NCBI GenBank assembly: GCA_049510975.1
Contig: JBEKYM010000007.1
Span: 62,001 to 126,000 of the forward strand
DNA length: 64,000 bases
Direction of reading: 5' to 3'
Source: JAKACA01 sp049510975
GTDB lineage: Bacteria > Actinomycetota > Acidimicrobiia > Acidimicrobiales > Bog-793
The notes beneath the pieces were generated by a model, which worked only from the letters and a program-made list of their open reading frames with translations, did not search any database and was not told the origin of the DNA. Both the position numbers and the translations under genes were made by a program. Below are positions 27,876 through 36,036 of the stretch, in pieces. The first letter of the stretch is position 1, and every line of letters starts with the position of its first letter.

Positions 27876-28567
27876 GGGGTCTCCGTCACGTGTCGGTCGG
27901 CGTCGGTCTTCGTTTGCTTGCGGTGGGCTTGCCCGCTCGTGGCGCCGCTCGAGGGCGGCGGCGAGCTCGCCGGTGGGAAAGAAGAGGTAGGGACGGTGGC
28001 GAGCGCCGCTGTCTTGCGCGCCTCAGCTGCCGCCCGGCTGCGGTCGGCGGCCGACGGCTTCGAGTCGCGACGCTTCGGGCGCTCCGGCGACGGGGCGCTC
28101 GCCAGCGCTGCCCGCCAGTCGAACACGGTGTGGGCGCGCTCGACGTCGACGTAGGGCAGGCGCCGCTCACCGCCGCTACCAGGCAGTTCGAGGACGATGC
28201 CGGAGTCGTCGGCACCCGCCAGACGGCCTTCCACCCGCCGCTCGCCGTCGGTGGCGACGCCAGCACGCAGGCGTACCGCGATCTCGGTGCCGACAAAACG
28301 GGTGAAGTGCTCCGGCTTGCGAAGCCGCCGCTCCACTCCGGGGCTCGTGACTTCGAGCTCGTAGCGCCCGCCAGGGACGGGATCGGCCTCGTCGAGGGCG
28401 TGCGACACCGCCGCCGTCGCTTCGGTGAGCGCCCCGAGGTCGAGGCCGGAGCTGCGGTCGATGGTGACCTTGACGTGCCCAGGGTGCGACTCCACGTCGA
28501 CGAGCTCGATCCCGAGGTCACTGAGCACGGGCGCGACAACAGCTTCGACTGCGTCTGCTGTATTCAT
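27872..28567 (-). CDS. rimP: Ribosome maturation factor RimP
   Basis: Needed for 30S assembly. N-terminal domain: IELVDVESHPGHVKVTIDRSSGLDLGALTEATAAVSHALDE; centre: YELEVTSPGVERRLRKPEHFTRFVG; C-terminal SH3-like part: VEGRLAGADDSGIVLEL. The last ~60 residues are a Ser/Pro/Ala tail that the family usually lacks. 231 residues. AGGAG and GGGCAG precede the ATG. First gene of rimP-nusA-ylxR-infB. Confidence 0.94.
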   Translation of the reverse strand: MNTADAVEAVVAPVLSDLGIELVDVESHPGHVKVTIDRSSGLDLGALTEATAAVSHALDEADPVPGGRYELEVTSPGVERRLRKPEHFTRFVGTEIAVRLRAGVATDGERRVEGRLAGADDSGIVLELPGSGGERRLPYVDVERAHTVFDWRAALASAPSPERPKRRDSKPSAADRSRAAAEARKTAALATVPTSSFPPASSPPPSSGATSGQAHRKQTKTDADRHVTETP

Positions 28568-28610
28568 CTGCCCTGCTCCTTTCTTCTGCCCTCGACCGAA
28601 GTGAACCCTG

Positions 28611-28641
28611 ACAAAACAAAAACGTGGGCAACCGCCCACGT
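28611..28641 (-). terminator. Intrinsic terminator, possible attenuator before rimP
   Basis: On the minus strand a 7-bp stem (CGTGGGC/GCCCACG, 4-base loop at 28623-28640) is followed by TTTTTGTTTTG, a textbook rho-independent terminator. It ends only 44 bases before the rimP ATG, leaving little room for a separate promoter. It may end the sigma-factor transcript, or act as an attenuator in the rimP-nusA leader. Confidence 0.88.
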
Positions 28642-28693
28642 CCCACAACTGCAATCCCACCAGAACGGCTCGGGATATGTTAGTGCTGCAAGC

Positions 28694-28732
28694 GCCTTCC
28701 CGTTACCTCGGATTTGCCTTCCCGTTACCTCG
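28694..28732. repeat. 17-bp direct repeat, 22-bp period
   Basis: GCCTTCCCGTTACCTCG occurs at 28694-28710 and again at 28716-28732. It lies between the sigma-factor stop and the terminator. The spacing of about two helical turns suits an operator, but nothing proves it. Confidence 0.8.
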
Positions 28733-28759
28733 CAGGGCGGCAAAGGCCCAGGCCGGGCC

Positions 28760-29269
28760 TCAGAGCTGGGAGTCGCCGAGCTGGGCCCGGAGTGACGAAC
28801 GGGCAAGCTCGAGCTGCTTTCGGACCGTTCCCTCGGCGATGCCGAGCGCCCGGGCGGCCTCTTTGGTCGTCAGACCCGACATCAGGCACAGGACGGCGCA
28901 GCTGCGCCGGCGCGGCGGCATCGAGGCGAGCACTGACTCGACGGCCGACCTGGTCACGACCTGTCCAGCCAGGTCCTCGGCGCTCGCGGGCTCGTTGTCG
29001 AGCGGGTCCTCCCGCCGCAGCGTCTTCCTCGCGAGGCGAAACCCGACCCGATAGGCGTATCCCGGCGGGTTCGTCCCCAACCGGACCCGCCGCCAGTGCC
29101 CGAGCGTGCGGGCGAAGGCCTCCTGGGCAGCGTCTTCGGCCGAGGCCCGGTCGAGGCCCCCGATCTCGAGGGCGCGCACGAGCCTGCCGTAGTGGGCCTC
29201 GTAGACCTCGATGAAGTCGCTTGCCGCGCCGGCGGCGGGGTCGGCTGGTATCGCGACAGTCTGGCTCAG
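28760..29269 (-). CDS. ECF-like sigma-70 family RNA polymerase sigma factor
   Basis: Region 2 (DFIEVYEAHYGRLVRALEIGG, then SAEDAAQEAFARTLGHW) and region 4 (LASMPPRRRSCAVLCLMSGLTTKEAARALGIAEGTVRKQLELARSSL) of a small sigma factor are clear. The first conventional start (GTG at 29179) would delete the first half of region 2. No ATG, GTG or TTG exists upstream in frame as far as I could follow. The coordinate uses a CTG at 29269, eleven bases after GGAG, as the best guess. It follows the membrane-protein gene closely, suggesting a sigma plus membrane-partner pair. Confidence 0.8.
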   Translation of the reverse strand: MSQTVAIPADPAAGAASDFIEVYEAHYGRLVRALEIGGLDRASAEDAAQEAFARTLGHWRRVRLGTNPPGYAYRVGFRLARKTLRREDPLDNEPASAEDLAGQVVTRSAVESVLASMPPRRRSCAVLCLMSGLTTKEAARALGIAEGTVRKQLELARSSLRAQLGDSQL

Positions 29270-29316
29270 GGCGGGTCCGATCTCCGGCTCGGCGAGCTGC
29301 AGGGGAATCGGGGCTC

Positions 29317-30771
29317 TCAGGACGTGGAGCGAGCAGGTGTCGGCGGCAGGATCACTCGGTCGGAGGCGTTCGTGCCGACCGTCGTCGCCGACCCGCCCGT
29401 GCTGCGGTTTGGCGCCCCAGAGGAGACCGAGCTGGCACCGCTCGAACCCGCGGAGCCGTTCGAGGCGCCGGAGCCGGTAGAGCCCACAGGCCCGGTCAGG
29501 GGCGGGGAGCCACCCGTCGTGCCCGTAGAGGATGTGCCGGTGGCCGTGACCGGCTCCACGAGGTAGCGGCAGGTCGCAACGGGGGCGGTGGCGAGCGAGC
29601 CGGCAGACGGGAGGGCCGCTCGCTGCAAGGTGGCACCTGAGGCGGACTTGGCCACGAGGGTGACCGCCCCCGCCTTGGCGAGGTCGACCGGCTTGGCGAC
29701 CACGTCGGCCAGCACCGACCAGCCGAGCTTCGGCGCCATCGTCTCGGCTCCGCCGGTGGGGAACGTCGCCGAGACCGATGACACCGCTGAGCTCGTCCGG
29801 GAGATGGCGAGGATGATGGAGCGTCCCCCGCTCAAGGTCGTCGCCGCCGAGGCCACGACCGAGAAGGGCCGGCTGCCGGGACCGCCGGCGGGGACGAACA
29901 GCGTCTCGAGCGTCGATCCCTGCGAGATCGTCACCTCGAGCTCGGCCTCAGCAGGGCATGCTGCCAGGACGGGGATGGGTTTCACGCTCACGAACGGCGG
30001 CGAGGTCGCCGTCCCCGGCCGGGTCGAGCCGGTGGAGCTGCCAGAGCCGGTCGAACCTGGGGAACTACCGGAGCCGGAGCCGGCCGAACTTCGCGTGCCC
30101 GTGGTCGGGTAGGTGGTGCTCGGAGCCGGCGCCGGCGTCGGTGTGGCCACCGGGTAGGGCGAGGTCGTCGGGGGCGGAGCAACACGGGTCGTGAGGGGGA
30201 AGGCGAACGAGATGAGCGACGCCCGCAGCGTGATGCCGTCAAGGTGACTCGTGAACAGGAGCTTGGCGGTGTTCGGAAGGTAGACGGCGTCACATCCCGT
30301 CTTGCAGCCGTTCGGCGATTCCACGCCGACGCCGCCGCCGGTATCGGTGCTGGCGGCAGCGGGGATGGCGGCGGTGACCGAGTCGGCGGCGCCGGCGCCG
30401 GAGGGCGGGAGCGGGTTGTCCGACGACACAAAGCCGAATTCACCGGGCTCCGGGCCCCCGCTCGACGCCGTGGCCGGCTCGGCACCGGAGGCGGTGGGGG
30501 CTTCGGCGGCGCTGCCGGTGGCGACGCGGCCGAGGCTCGTGTCCCACTTCAGGCCGGCGGGCGCGGCCGCCGCCGTCGTGGTCGTGGCCTGGTTGAGGCC
30601 GACGCCGATGCCGGCGCCGGCGAGGGCGACGACGATGGCGGAAGTGGCCACGACCCGGTAGCGGCGCATCTGCTGGCGCCGGCGCCGGACCAGGACCTGG
30701 CGGAGTACGTCTGGGGTGGCGGCTGGGGCGTCGCCGCCGTCGAGCACGTGGGAAAAGTCAAAGTCATCCAT
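29317..30771 (-). CDS. Membrane-anchored Ser/Thr/Pro-rich protein, possible anti-sigma partner
   Basis: A 484-residue protein of unknown function. Residues 1-45 are cytoplasmic (MDDFDFSHVLDGG..., then basic RRRRQQMRRYR), followed by one TM helix (VVATSAIVVALAGAGIGVGL). The rest is extracellular: an Ala/Thr-rich stretch, a folded-looking part with a close Cys pair (CKTGCDAVYLPNTAKLLF), a Pro/Ser/Gly linker of about 70 residues, a second beta-rich part with two more Cys, and a Ser/Gly tail. The topology resembles membrane anti-sigma factors and the sigma gene lies directly downstream, but no zinc-binding anti-sigma motif (HxxxCxxC) is present. GGAGG abuts the start. Confidence 0.7.
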   Translation of the reverse strand: MDDFDFSHVLDGGDAPAATPDVLRQVLVRRRRQQMRRYRVVATSAIVVALAGAGIGVGLNQATTTTAAAAPAGLKWDTSLGRVATGSAAEAPTASGAEPATASSGGPEPGEFGFVSSDNPLPPSGAGAADSVTAAIPAAASTDTGGGVGVESPNGCKTGCDAVYLPNTAKLLFTSHLDGITLRASLISFAFPLTTRVAPPPTTSPYPVATPTPAPAPSTTYPTTGTRSSAGSGSGSSPGSTGSGSSTGSTRPGTATSPPFVSVKPIPVLAACPAEAELEVTISQGSTLETLFVPAGGPGSRPFSVVASAATTLSGGRSIILAISRTSSAVSSVSATFPTGGAETMAPKLGWSVLADVVAKPVDLAKAGAVTLVAKSASGATLQRAALPSAGSLATAPVATCRYLVEPVTATGTSSTGTTGGSPPLTGPVGSTGSGASNGSAGSSGASSVSSGAPNRSTGGSATTVGTNASDRVILPPTPARSTS

Positions 30772-30985
30772 CACCTCCTACAAAGCCGCCGCCGGCACGG
30801 TTCGCGTACGCCGTTCTCATGACTGAGGGACTTTCCTGCTGCTCGCCGGTGCCGAGTGCTGCCTTGCCGACCATGAACCGGTCGCTGACGCCTCAGCCTC
30901 GTGCGCCGGGTTGTGAATTCGGCGGTGGATAACTCCATGTGAGAGCGGTAGGTACATCGGTAAGTGCGAGATCGAGGCTGCCCTC

Positions 30986-31774
30986 ATGCCCCTCGCACCC
31001 CTGCGCAGTCGGCCGGACGAGCACACCGAGCCCGGATTCGACCTCGGGCCGGTGCGCCGTGGCCGATCTCGCCGGCCGCGCCGGACCTCGAACCCGGAAA
31101 GCCGGCGTCCCCTCATGAGCGCGCTGGGTGTTCTCGTGGTTCTCGTTTGCGCCCTGCTCGGTGCTGAGGTCGCGGCCCACGCCAACCATCGATCGCGCGA
31201 TCTCGCCGTCGCGACCTACGTGCCGCAGGGCGCTGCCATCACTGCCGCTGATCTCACGATCGTCAGCCTGACGGCAGGAAGCGGTGTCTCGGCAGTTCCC
31301 TCCAGCGAGAGCGAGTCCGTGCTCGGGCGCCGCGCCTCGGAACCGCTCGAGCCGGGCAGTCTCCTCGTTCCGGACGACTTGACGGCGGCCGCACCACTGC
31401 CCGCCGGCGACGCCCTCGTCGGCACGAGCCTGGCGAACGACCAGGCGCCGGCGGGGTTGACACCCGGGGACTCCGTGCTCATCGTGCTGGGCGGGCAGGG
31501 CGCCGGCCTTCCCGGCTCGGCGAGCGGCGACGGTGAAGTCGCCTCGACACCGAGCTCGTCGACCACCGGTACCACGCCCGCGGCGGTATCGGGAACCCTT
31601 GCCGTCGGCACCGTCTATGCGATCTCGCTGCCGACCTCTGGAAGTGCGGCAAGCTCGTCCGACAGCGAGATCGTGACGCTGGAGGTGCCGAGATCGGCAG
31701 CGGCGCTCGTCACCGCCGCCAGCGCAGTGAGCGACATCAGCCTGGCGCAGATCTCCGAAGGGCCCTCGTCGTGA
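30986..31774 (+). CDS. SAF-domain membrane protein of the Tad locus (CpaB/RcpC-like)
   Basis: 262 residues. A basic cytoplasmic N-terminus (~45 residues) precedes a TM helix (LGVLVVLVCALLGAEVAA), then an SAF domain: LAVATYVPQGAAITAADLTIVSL, followed by VLGRRASEPLEPGSLLVPDDL. The C-terminal half holds a Ser/Thr-rich insert (~residues 170-200). In Tad systems CpaB/RcpC proteins with SAF domains sit in the envelope and help pilus assembly; in a monoderm this one is probably cell-wall facing. First gene of the plus-strand locus, opposite the membrane/sigma pair across 214 bases. Its stop overlaps the next start (GTGA). Confidence 0.8.
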   Translation: MPLAPLRSRPDEHTEPGFDLGPVRRGRSRRPRRTSNPESRRPLMSALGVLVVLVCALLGAEVAAHANHRSRDLAVATYVPQGAAITAADLTIVSLTAGSGVSAVPSSESESVLGRRASEPLEPGSLLVPDDLTAAAPLPAGDALVGTSLANDQAPAGLTPGDSVLIVLGGQGAGLPGSASGDGEVASTPSSSTTGTTPAAVSGTLAVGTVYAISLPTSGSAASSSDSEIVTLEVPRSAAALVTAASAVSDISLAQISEGPSS

Positions 31775-32625
31775 CGTTCGTCACGGTCTCGACGGTGAAG
31801 GGCGCTCCGGGCGCGACGACGGTGGCGCTGTTGCTCGCTCAGCAGTTCGCTGGTCTGCTGCCGAACGCTCGCACGTGCATCCTCGCCGACTGTGACGTCG
31901 CCGGCGGAGACCTTGGCCCGCTGCTCGGCTTGCCCGGCGTCCCCGGACTGGCCTCGCTCGCCCTCGCCGCTCGGCACGGGTTGACGCTCGAGCTGCTGAT
32001 CGCCCATACGCAGCCTTCGCCTCACAGCCCGGGACTGCGGGCGCTGCTCGGGGTCGCCGGCCCCGAACAAGGCGGCGCGCTGAACTGGATCTGGAAGCAG
32101 TTGGGGGACACGCTTGCCGACCCGGCCGTCCTCGCCGTCGCTGACCTCGGTCGAGTCGGCGCCGACGACCGCCACAGCGAGCTTGGTGGGCGAGCCGTCA
32201 CCAACCTGCTCGTCACGTGCGACGGCGTCGCCGCCCTGCTGCACGCGAAGGCGGCATGCGAATCGGCCGAGCGCTCCGGGCGGCCGCTCTCGATCGTGGT
32301 CGCCGGGCGTAGGCGGTGGCCGCTGTCCCATATCGCCGAGGCCACGTCTGCAGAGGTTCTCGGCGCCGTCCGCTTCGACCCCTCGGACCTCTCGTCGGTC
32401 CTTTCAACCGGTCGACGAGGACACCTCCGGATCGGCCGGCGCTCGGACCGTCGCGGGGCACTCCGCTGCGACGTCGAGGCCCTCGCCCGTAAGGTTGCCG
32501 ATCGCATCGGCAGCGCCGAGCTGGCGGCGCCCGCAGTGCCAGACCCCTCATCGCTGCAACTCTGGGCCGGCGGCCGAGTGACCGCCAGGCGCATCGGGCG
32601 GCGTCAGGCGGGATCGCTCGCATGA
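31771..32625 (+). CDS. CpaE/TadZ-like ATPase with altered P-loop
   Basis: 284-residue MinD/ParA-superfamily protein. The N-terminus has VSTVKGAPGATTVALLLA, a deviant Walker A in which the signature Lys (KGxP) is kept but the second, phosphate-binding Lys of KGGxGKT is Ala. Walker A' is present (CILADCDVAGGDLGPLLG). No receiver domain precedes the ATPase, unlike typical CpaE. It probably localises the pilus machine at the membrane. Loss of the second Lys makes ATP hydrolysis doubtful. GTGA overlap with the upstream gene and ATGA overlap with tadA. Confidence 0.78.
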   Translation: MTFVTVSTVKGAPGATTVALLLAQQFAGLLPNARTCILADCDVAGGDLGPLLGLPGVPGLASLALAARHGLTLELLIAHTQPSPHSPGLRALLGVAGPEQGGALNWIWKQLGDTLADPAVLAVADLGRVGADDRHSELGGRAVTNLLVTCDGVAALLHAKAACESAERSGRPLSIVVAGRRRWPLSHIAEATSAEVLGAVRFDPSDLSSVLSTGRRGHLRIGRRSDRRGALRCDVEALARKVADRIGSAELAAPAVPDPSSLQLWAGGRVTARRIGRRQAGSLA

Positions 32626-33980
32626 CCATGGCGACGACCGGTGCGAGCGCCCGTTTCGATCTCACGGTGCTGCGGCTCGCCCGTGAGATTCGAGCGGAGG
32701 TCGCCGAGGCCATTGCCGCCCGCCCGGGCGGCGAGACGACGGGCGGTGCCGCCCTCACCGAGACGGCGCGACGCCTCGTCGGGCGCGCCCTCGACGAGCG
32801 GGTGGCGGGAGCACTCGCCGCCGGCGGGAGCATGCCGGCACCCGGGTATGAGCGGGCGGTGAGTGATCTCGCCATCGCGATGCTCTTCGGCCTCGGGGTG
32901 CTCCAGCTGTACGTCGACGACCCGAGCGTGGAGAACATCGACGTCAACGGTGCCGAACGGGCCTACGTGACCTATGCCGACGGGCGAAAAGAGCTCGTCG
33001 GCCCGGTGGCAGAGAGCGACGAGGAGCTGATCGCGACGGTGCGGGCGGCCGGGGCGCGCTTCGGCCTGGCAGAACGGCGGTTCGACAGCGCTCAGCCCGA
33101 GCTCGACCTTCGCCTTCCCGACGGAAGCCGCCTCTCGGCCGTCATGAGCGTGACGGAGCGCCCGGTGATCGACATCCGCCGGCATCGGCTGAACGATCAT
33201 TGTTTGGCCGATCTCGTCGATCTCGGCATGCTCGACGACGAGCTCGCCACGTTCTTGGCCGCCGCAGTGCGAGCCAAGCGCAACTTGCTGGTCTCCGGCG
33301 CAATGAATGCTGGAAAGACAACGCTGCTACGCGCACTGGCGGCGGAGATCCCGAGCCACGAACGGATCGTCACGATCGAACAGGCGCTCGAGCTGGCGCT
33401 CGATCGGCAGGTCGAGCGCCACCCTGACTGTGTCGCCATGGAGGCAAGGCTCCCGAACATCGAAGGCGTCGGCTCCATCTCGATGGCTCAGCTCGTCCGC
33501 CGGTCGTTGCGAATGAACGCTTCGAGGGTGATCGTCGGCGAAGTCCTCGGCGACGAAGTGATCCCGATGCTGAACGCCATGAGCCAGGGGCGCTCCGGTT
33601 CGATGGCGACCATCCATGCCGACTCGTCGGTCGGTGTGTTCCGCCGAATCGCTGCCTATGCCGTGCAGGCGCCCGAGCGTTTGCCGCTCGAGGCGACGAA
33701 TTTGCTCATCGCCGGATCGATCCACTTCGTCGTCCACGTCGACATCGCCGAGAGGCCGGGCGCCTCCACGGACGGCGCCGCCGGAACGAGACTCCGCCAG
33801 GTGGCCTCGGTCCGCGAGGTTGTCGATTCCGAAGGACCGATGATCGTGTCCAACGAGATCTGGAAGCCGGATCTCGATGGTCGTGCGCGTCCGGCTGCCC
33901 CCCTTCGCGACGCCACGGCCGTAGCCCTCGCTGCCCATGGCTACGACGGCCGGCACTTCGGGGCGAGGAGGTCCTGGTGA
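32622..33980 (+). CDS. tadA: Tad pilus assembly ATPase TadA/CpaF
   Basis: Secretion ATPase of the GspE/TadA family that drives polymerisation of Flp-type pili. An N-terminal all-helical domain (~80 residues) is followed by VENIDVNGAERAYVTYADGR. The ATPase core has Walker A SGAMNAGKTTLLRAL, the Asp box (ERIVTIEQALEL), Walker B RVIVGEVLGDEV and the His box GSMATIHADS. 452 residues, normal. It overlaps both neighbours by four bases. Confidence 0.94.
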   Translation: MTMATTGASARFDLTVLRLAREIRAEVAEAIAARPGGETTGGAALTETARRLVGRALDERVAGALAAGGSMPAPGYERAVSDLAIAMLFGLGVLQLYVDDPSVENIDVNGAERAYVTYADGRKELVGPVAESDEELIATVRAAGARFGLAERRFDSAQPELDLRLPDGSRLSAVMSVTERPVIDIRRHRLNDHCLADLVDLGMLDDELATFLAAAVRAKRNLLVSGAMNAGKTTLLRALAAEIPSHERIVTIEQALELALDRQVERHPDCVAMEARLPNIEGVGSISMAQLVRRSLRMNASRVIVGEVLGDEVIPMLNAMSQGRSGSMATIHADSSVGVFRRIAAYAVQAPERLPLEATNLLIAGSIHFVVHVDIAERPGASTDGAAGTRLRQVASVREVVDSEGPMIVSNEIWKPDLDGRARPAAPLRDATAVALAAHGYDGRHFGARRSW

Positions 33981-34849
33981 CCGAGCCCCTCCTGGCGGCG
34001 CTCGGAACCTTTGCGGGCGCCGGGCTGCTTCTCGTCGCCGCCGGGCTCGGGCTCCTTCGCCTCTCGAGAACGACTCGCCCACCCGACGACTCCGAGGATC
34101 CCTTGACGAGGGTGACCTCGCGAACGCGCCAGCAGCACCGTCGCGGTCACGTGGCACTCGCGGCCCTCTGCGGCTTCGTGGCACTCGCCATCACTCGCTG
34201 GCCGATGGCGCTACCGCTCGGTGTGCTCGCCGTTCTCGGCAGCCGCGGCGTCGCCGGAGGTGCCACCAAGACGACGATCGAGCGCCTCGAAGCCATTGCC
34301 GCGTGGACGGAGATGCTGCGGGACACCTTGTCGGGTGCGGCCGGCTTGACCCAGGCATTGACCGCCACGGCACCGATCGCGCCTCGCCCAGTGCGGCCGC
34401 AGATGGCCGCCCTCGTCGCTCGTCTCCACGCCGGCGTCCCGGTCGTCCCGGCCCTCGTGCAGCTCGCCGAGGACCTCGACGATCCGGCCGCCGACATCGT
34501 CGTGGCATGCCTCGTGATGGCGGCTTCCGAGCGCGCACAGCGGCTCTCAGAGCTGCTCGGAGCGCTGGCGAGCACGACCCGGGAGGAAGTGTCGATGCGG
34601 CTCGGCGTGGAGGCGGCCCGCGCCTCGGCGCGCACCTCCGTGCGCATGATCACCGGCTTCTCGTTCGGTCTGCTCGGTCTGATGGCCCTCCTTGCCCACT
34701 CGTATCTGAGCCCGTATGCAACCGCAGAAGGCCAGCTCGTGCTTGGCGTGGTTGGCTGCATCTACGGCCTTGGACTCTGGCTGATGGCCCTCATGGTGCG
34801 ACCGAAGCCGTTTTCGCGTCTCCGTGTCAACGCCGCCCGGGTGCCATGA
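33977..34849 (+). CDS. tadB: Tad pilus inner-membrane protein TadB
   Basis: Type II secretion F-domain (GspF-like) protein of 290 residues. Two N-terminal helices (LAALGTFAGAGLLLVAAGLGLL; LAALCGFVALAI), then the cytoplasmic F domain (AWTEMLRDTLSGAAGLTQALTATA, ALVQLAEDLDDPAADIVVACLVMAA) and two C-terminal helices (FSFGLLGLMALLAHSYL; LVLGVVGCIYGLGLWLMALMV). It probably pairs with TadC as the membrane platform for TadA. Confidence 0.9.
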   Translation: MTEPLLAALGTFAGAGLLLVAAGLGLLRLSRTTRPPDDSEDPLTRVTSRTRQQHRRGHVALAALCGFVALAITRWPMALPLGVLAVLGSRGVAGGATKTTIERLEAIAAWTEMLRDTLSGAAGLTQALTATAPIAPRPVRPQMAALVARLHAGVPVVPALVQLAEDLDDPAADIVVACLVMAASERAQRLSELLGALASTTREEVSMRLGVEAARASARTSVRMITGFSFGLLGLMALLAHSYLSPYATAEGQLVLGVVGCIYGLGLWLMALMVRPKPFSRLRVNAARVP

Positions 34850-35748
34850 CGACCGATCTCGTTCTCCTCGGACTGTGTGCCGGGTTCGGCCTCGTCCTTG
34901 TCGCCACCGGGCTGACGCGCCGATCCAGCCTCGTCGAGGAGATGCAGAGGTACGGGCCTGAGGCGGTGCTCGTCGCGCGGCCCAGCGAAGTCGCCAGCAG
35001 GCGCACCACGGCGCTGCTCGCCGCGGTCGGAGTGTCCCTTGGACGGATCGCCACGTCCGATGAGGGACTCTCGCGTCAGCAGAGCGACCTCGCCATTACG
35101 GATCGCACACCCGAACGCCAATCCATCGTCGTGGCGGTCACCGCGCTCCTTGGCGCGCTCACGCCCTTCCTCGTCGCCGGACTGGCGAGCTGGATCGGCT
35201 TGCAGGTGCCCGCCGGCGAGTTGCTCGCCGTGGCCGTGATCGGCGGGATCGGCGGGGTTCTCTCGTCGCGGGCCGAGCTGCACCGAGCGGCCGGCCGAGC
35301 CCGTGAGCAGTTTCTCCGCGGGCTCAGCTGCTGGCTCGAGCTCGTCGCCCTCGCTCAGGCAGGTGGCATGGGAGTCGAGAGCGCCCTCGTGGCCGCGGGA
35401 CGCATCTCGCCCGACCGCACGTTCGTCCGCATCCGTCGGGCACTGGATCGCTCCCGCCACTCGGGGGTCAGTCCCTGGGACGAGCTGGCACGCCTCGGTG
35501 CCGAGATCGGCGTCGGCGAGCTCGACGAGCTGGCGGCCAGCCTGGCGCTCGCCGGCACCGAGGGTGCACGAATCCGTTCGAGTCTCACGGCCAAGTCCCA
35601 GTCGTTGCGGCGACGGCAGATGTCGGCGGCAGCCGCGCGAGCCAACGCGACGACCGAGCGGCTTTTCTTGCCGTCGATCGTGCTCATGGTCGGGTTCCTC
35701 ATCTTCATCATGTTCCCGGCCGGGGTCAGCCTGGCCCACGTGCTGTGA
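34846..35748 (+). CDS. tadC: Tad pilus inner-membrane protein TadC
   Basis: 300-residue F-domain protein and partner of TadB. An N-terminal helix, a paired helix (VAVTALLGALTPFLVAGLASWIGL), the F domain (QFLRGLSCWLELVALAQAGGMGVESALVAAG, ELDELAASLALAGTEGARIRSSLTAKSQSLR) and a C-terminal helix (FLPSIVLMVGFLIFIMFPAG), the usual TadC ending. ATG at 34846 overlaps the tadB stop. A much longer open frame upstream is tadB read out of phase. Confidence 0.9.
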   Translation: MTTDLVLLGLCAGFGLVLVATGLTRRSSLVEEMQRYGPEAVLVARPSEVASRRTTALLAAVGVSLGRIATSDEGLSRQQSDLAITDRTPERQSIVVAVTALLGALTPFLVAGLASWIGLQVPAGELLAVAVIGGIGGVLSSRAELHRAAGRAREQFLRGLSCWLELVALAQAGGMGVESALVAAGRISPDRTFVRIRRALDRSRHSGVSPWDELARLGAEIGVGELDELAASLALAGTEGARIRSSLTAKSQSLRRRQMSAAAARANATTERLFLPSIVLMVGFLIFIMFPAGVSLAHVL

Positions 35749-35823
35749 ACCTCTCGCGCGCCTCCGGGAGATCGCGCCGTCCCGACCGGCCCGCCACGGG
35801 CGAACACTTCACGAAGGACACCG

Positions 35824-36036
35824 ATGCTCGAGACCCCAGCGATCCTCTACCTGTTCGAACTCCTCACCTCGCGCCTGGCGACTGTTCGTTCTGCGCCGGA
35901 TCGGGGCGACGTCGCCGAAAAGATCGTGATCGTCGGCGTGTTCGTCGCCCTGGCGATCCTCGTCGGGGCCATCATCACCCACGCCGTCCACACCGACGCC
36001 ACGAACATCGCCAAACAGATCAGCGGAGCACCATGA
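35824..36036 (+). CDS. Small Flp-pilin-like membrane peptide
   Basis: 70 residues with a single TM helix (EKIVIVGVFVALAILVGAIITHAV) after a charged segment (SAPDRGDVAEK). Position after TadC and before TadE-like genes, size, and a Gly followed by an acidic residue four positions on (RG-DVAE) all resemble Flp major pilins (RG-ATAIEYG). The match is loose, without the EY pair. Candidate major pilin of this locus. It starts 75 bases after tadC and overlaps the next gene by four bases. Confidence 0.6.
   Translation: MLETPAILYLFELLTSRLATVRSAPDRGDVAEKIVIVGVFVALAILVGAIITHAVHTDATNIAKQISGAP

Noticed and set aside
30817..31185. Minus-strand 122-codon frame in the divergent region and its neighbours
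   Set aside because: No similarity, no ribosome site, and it overlaps the start of the SAF-domain gene.
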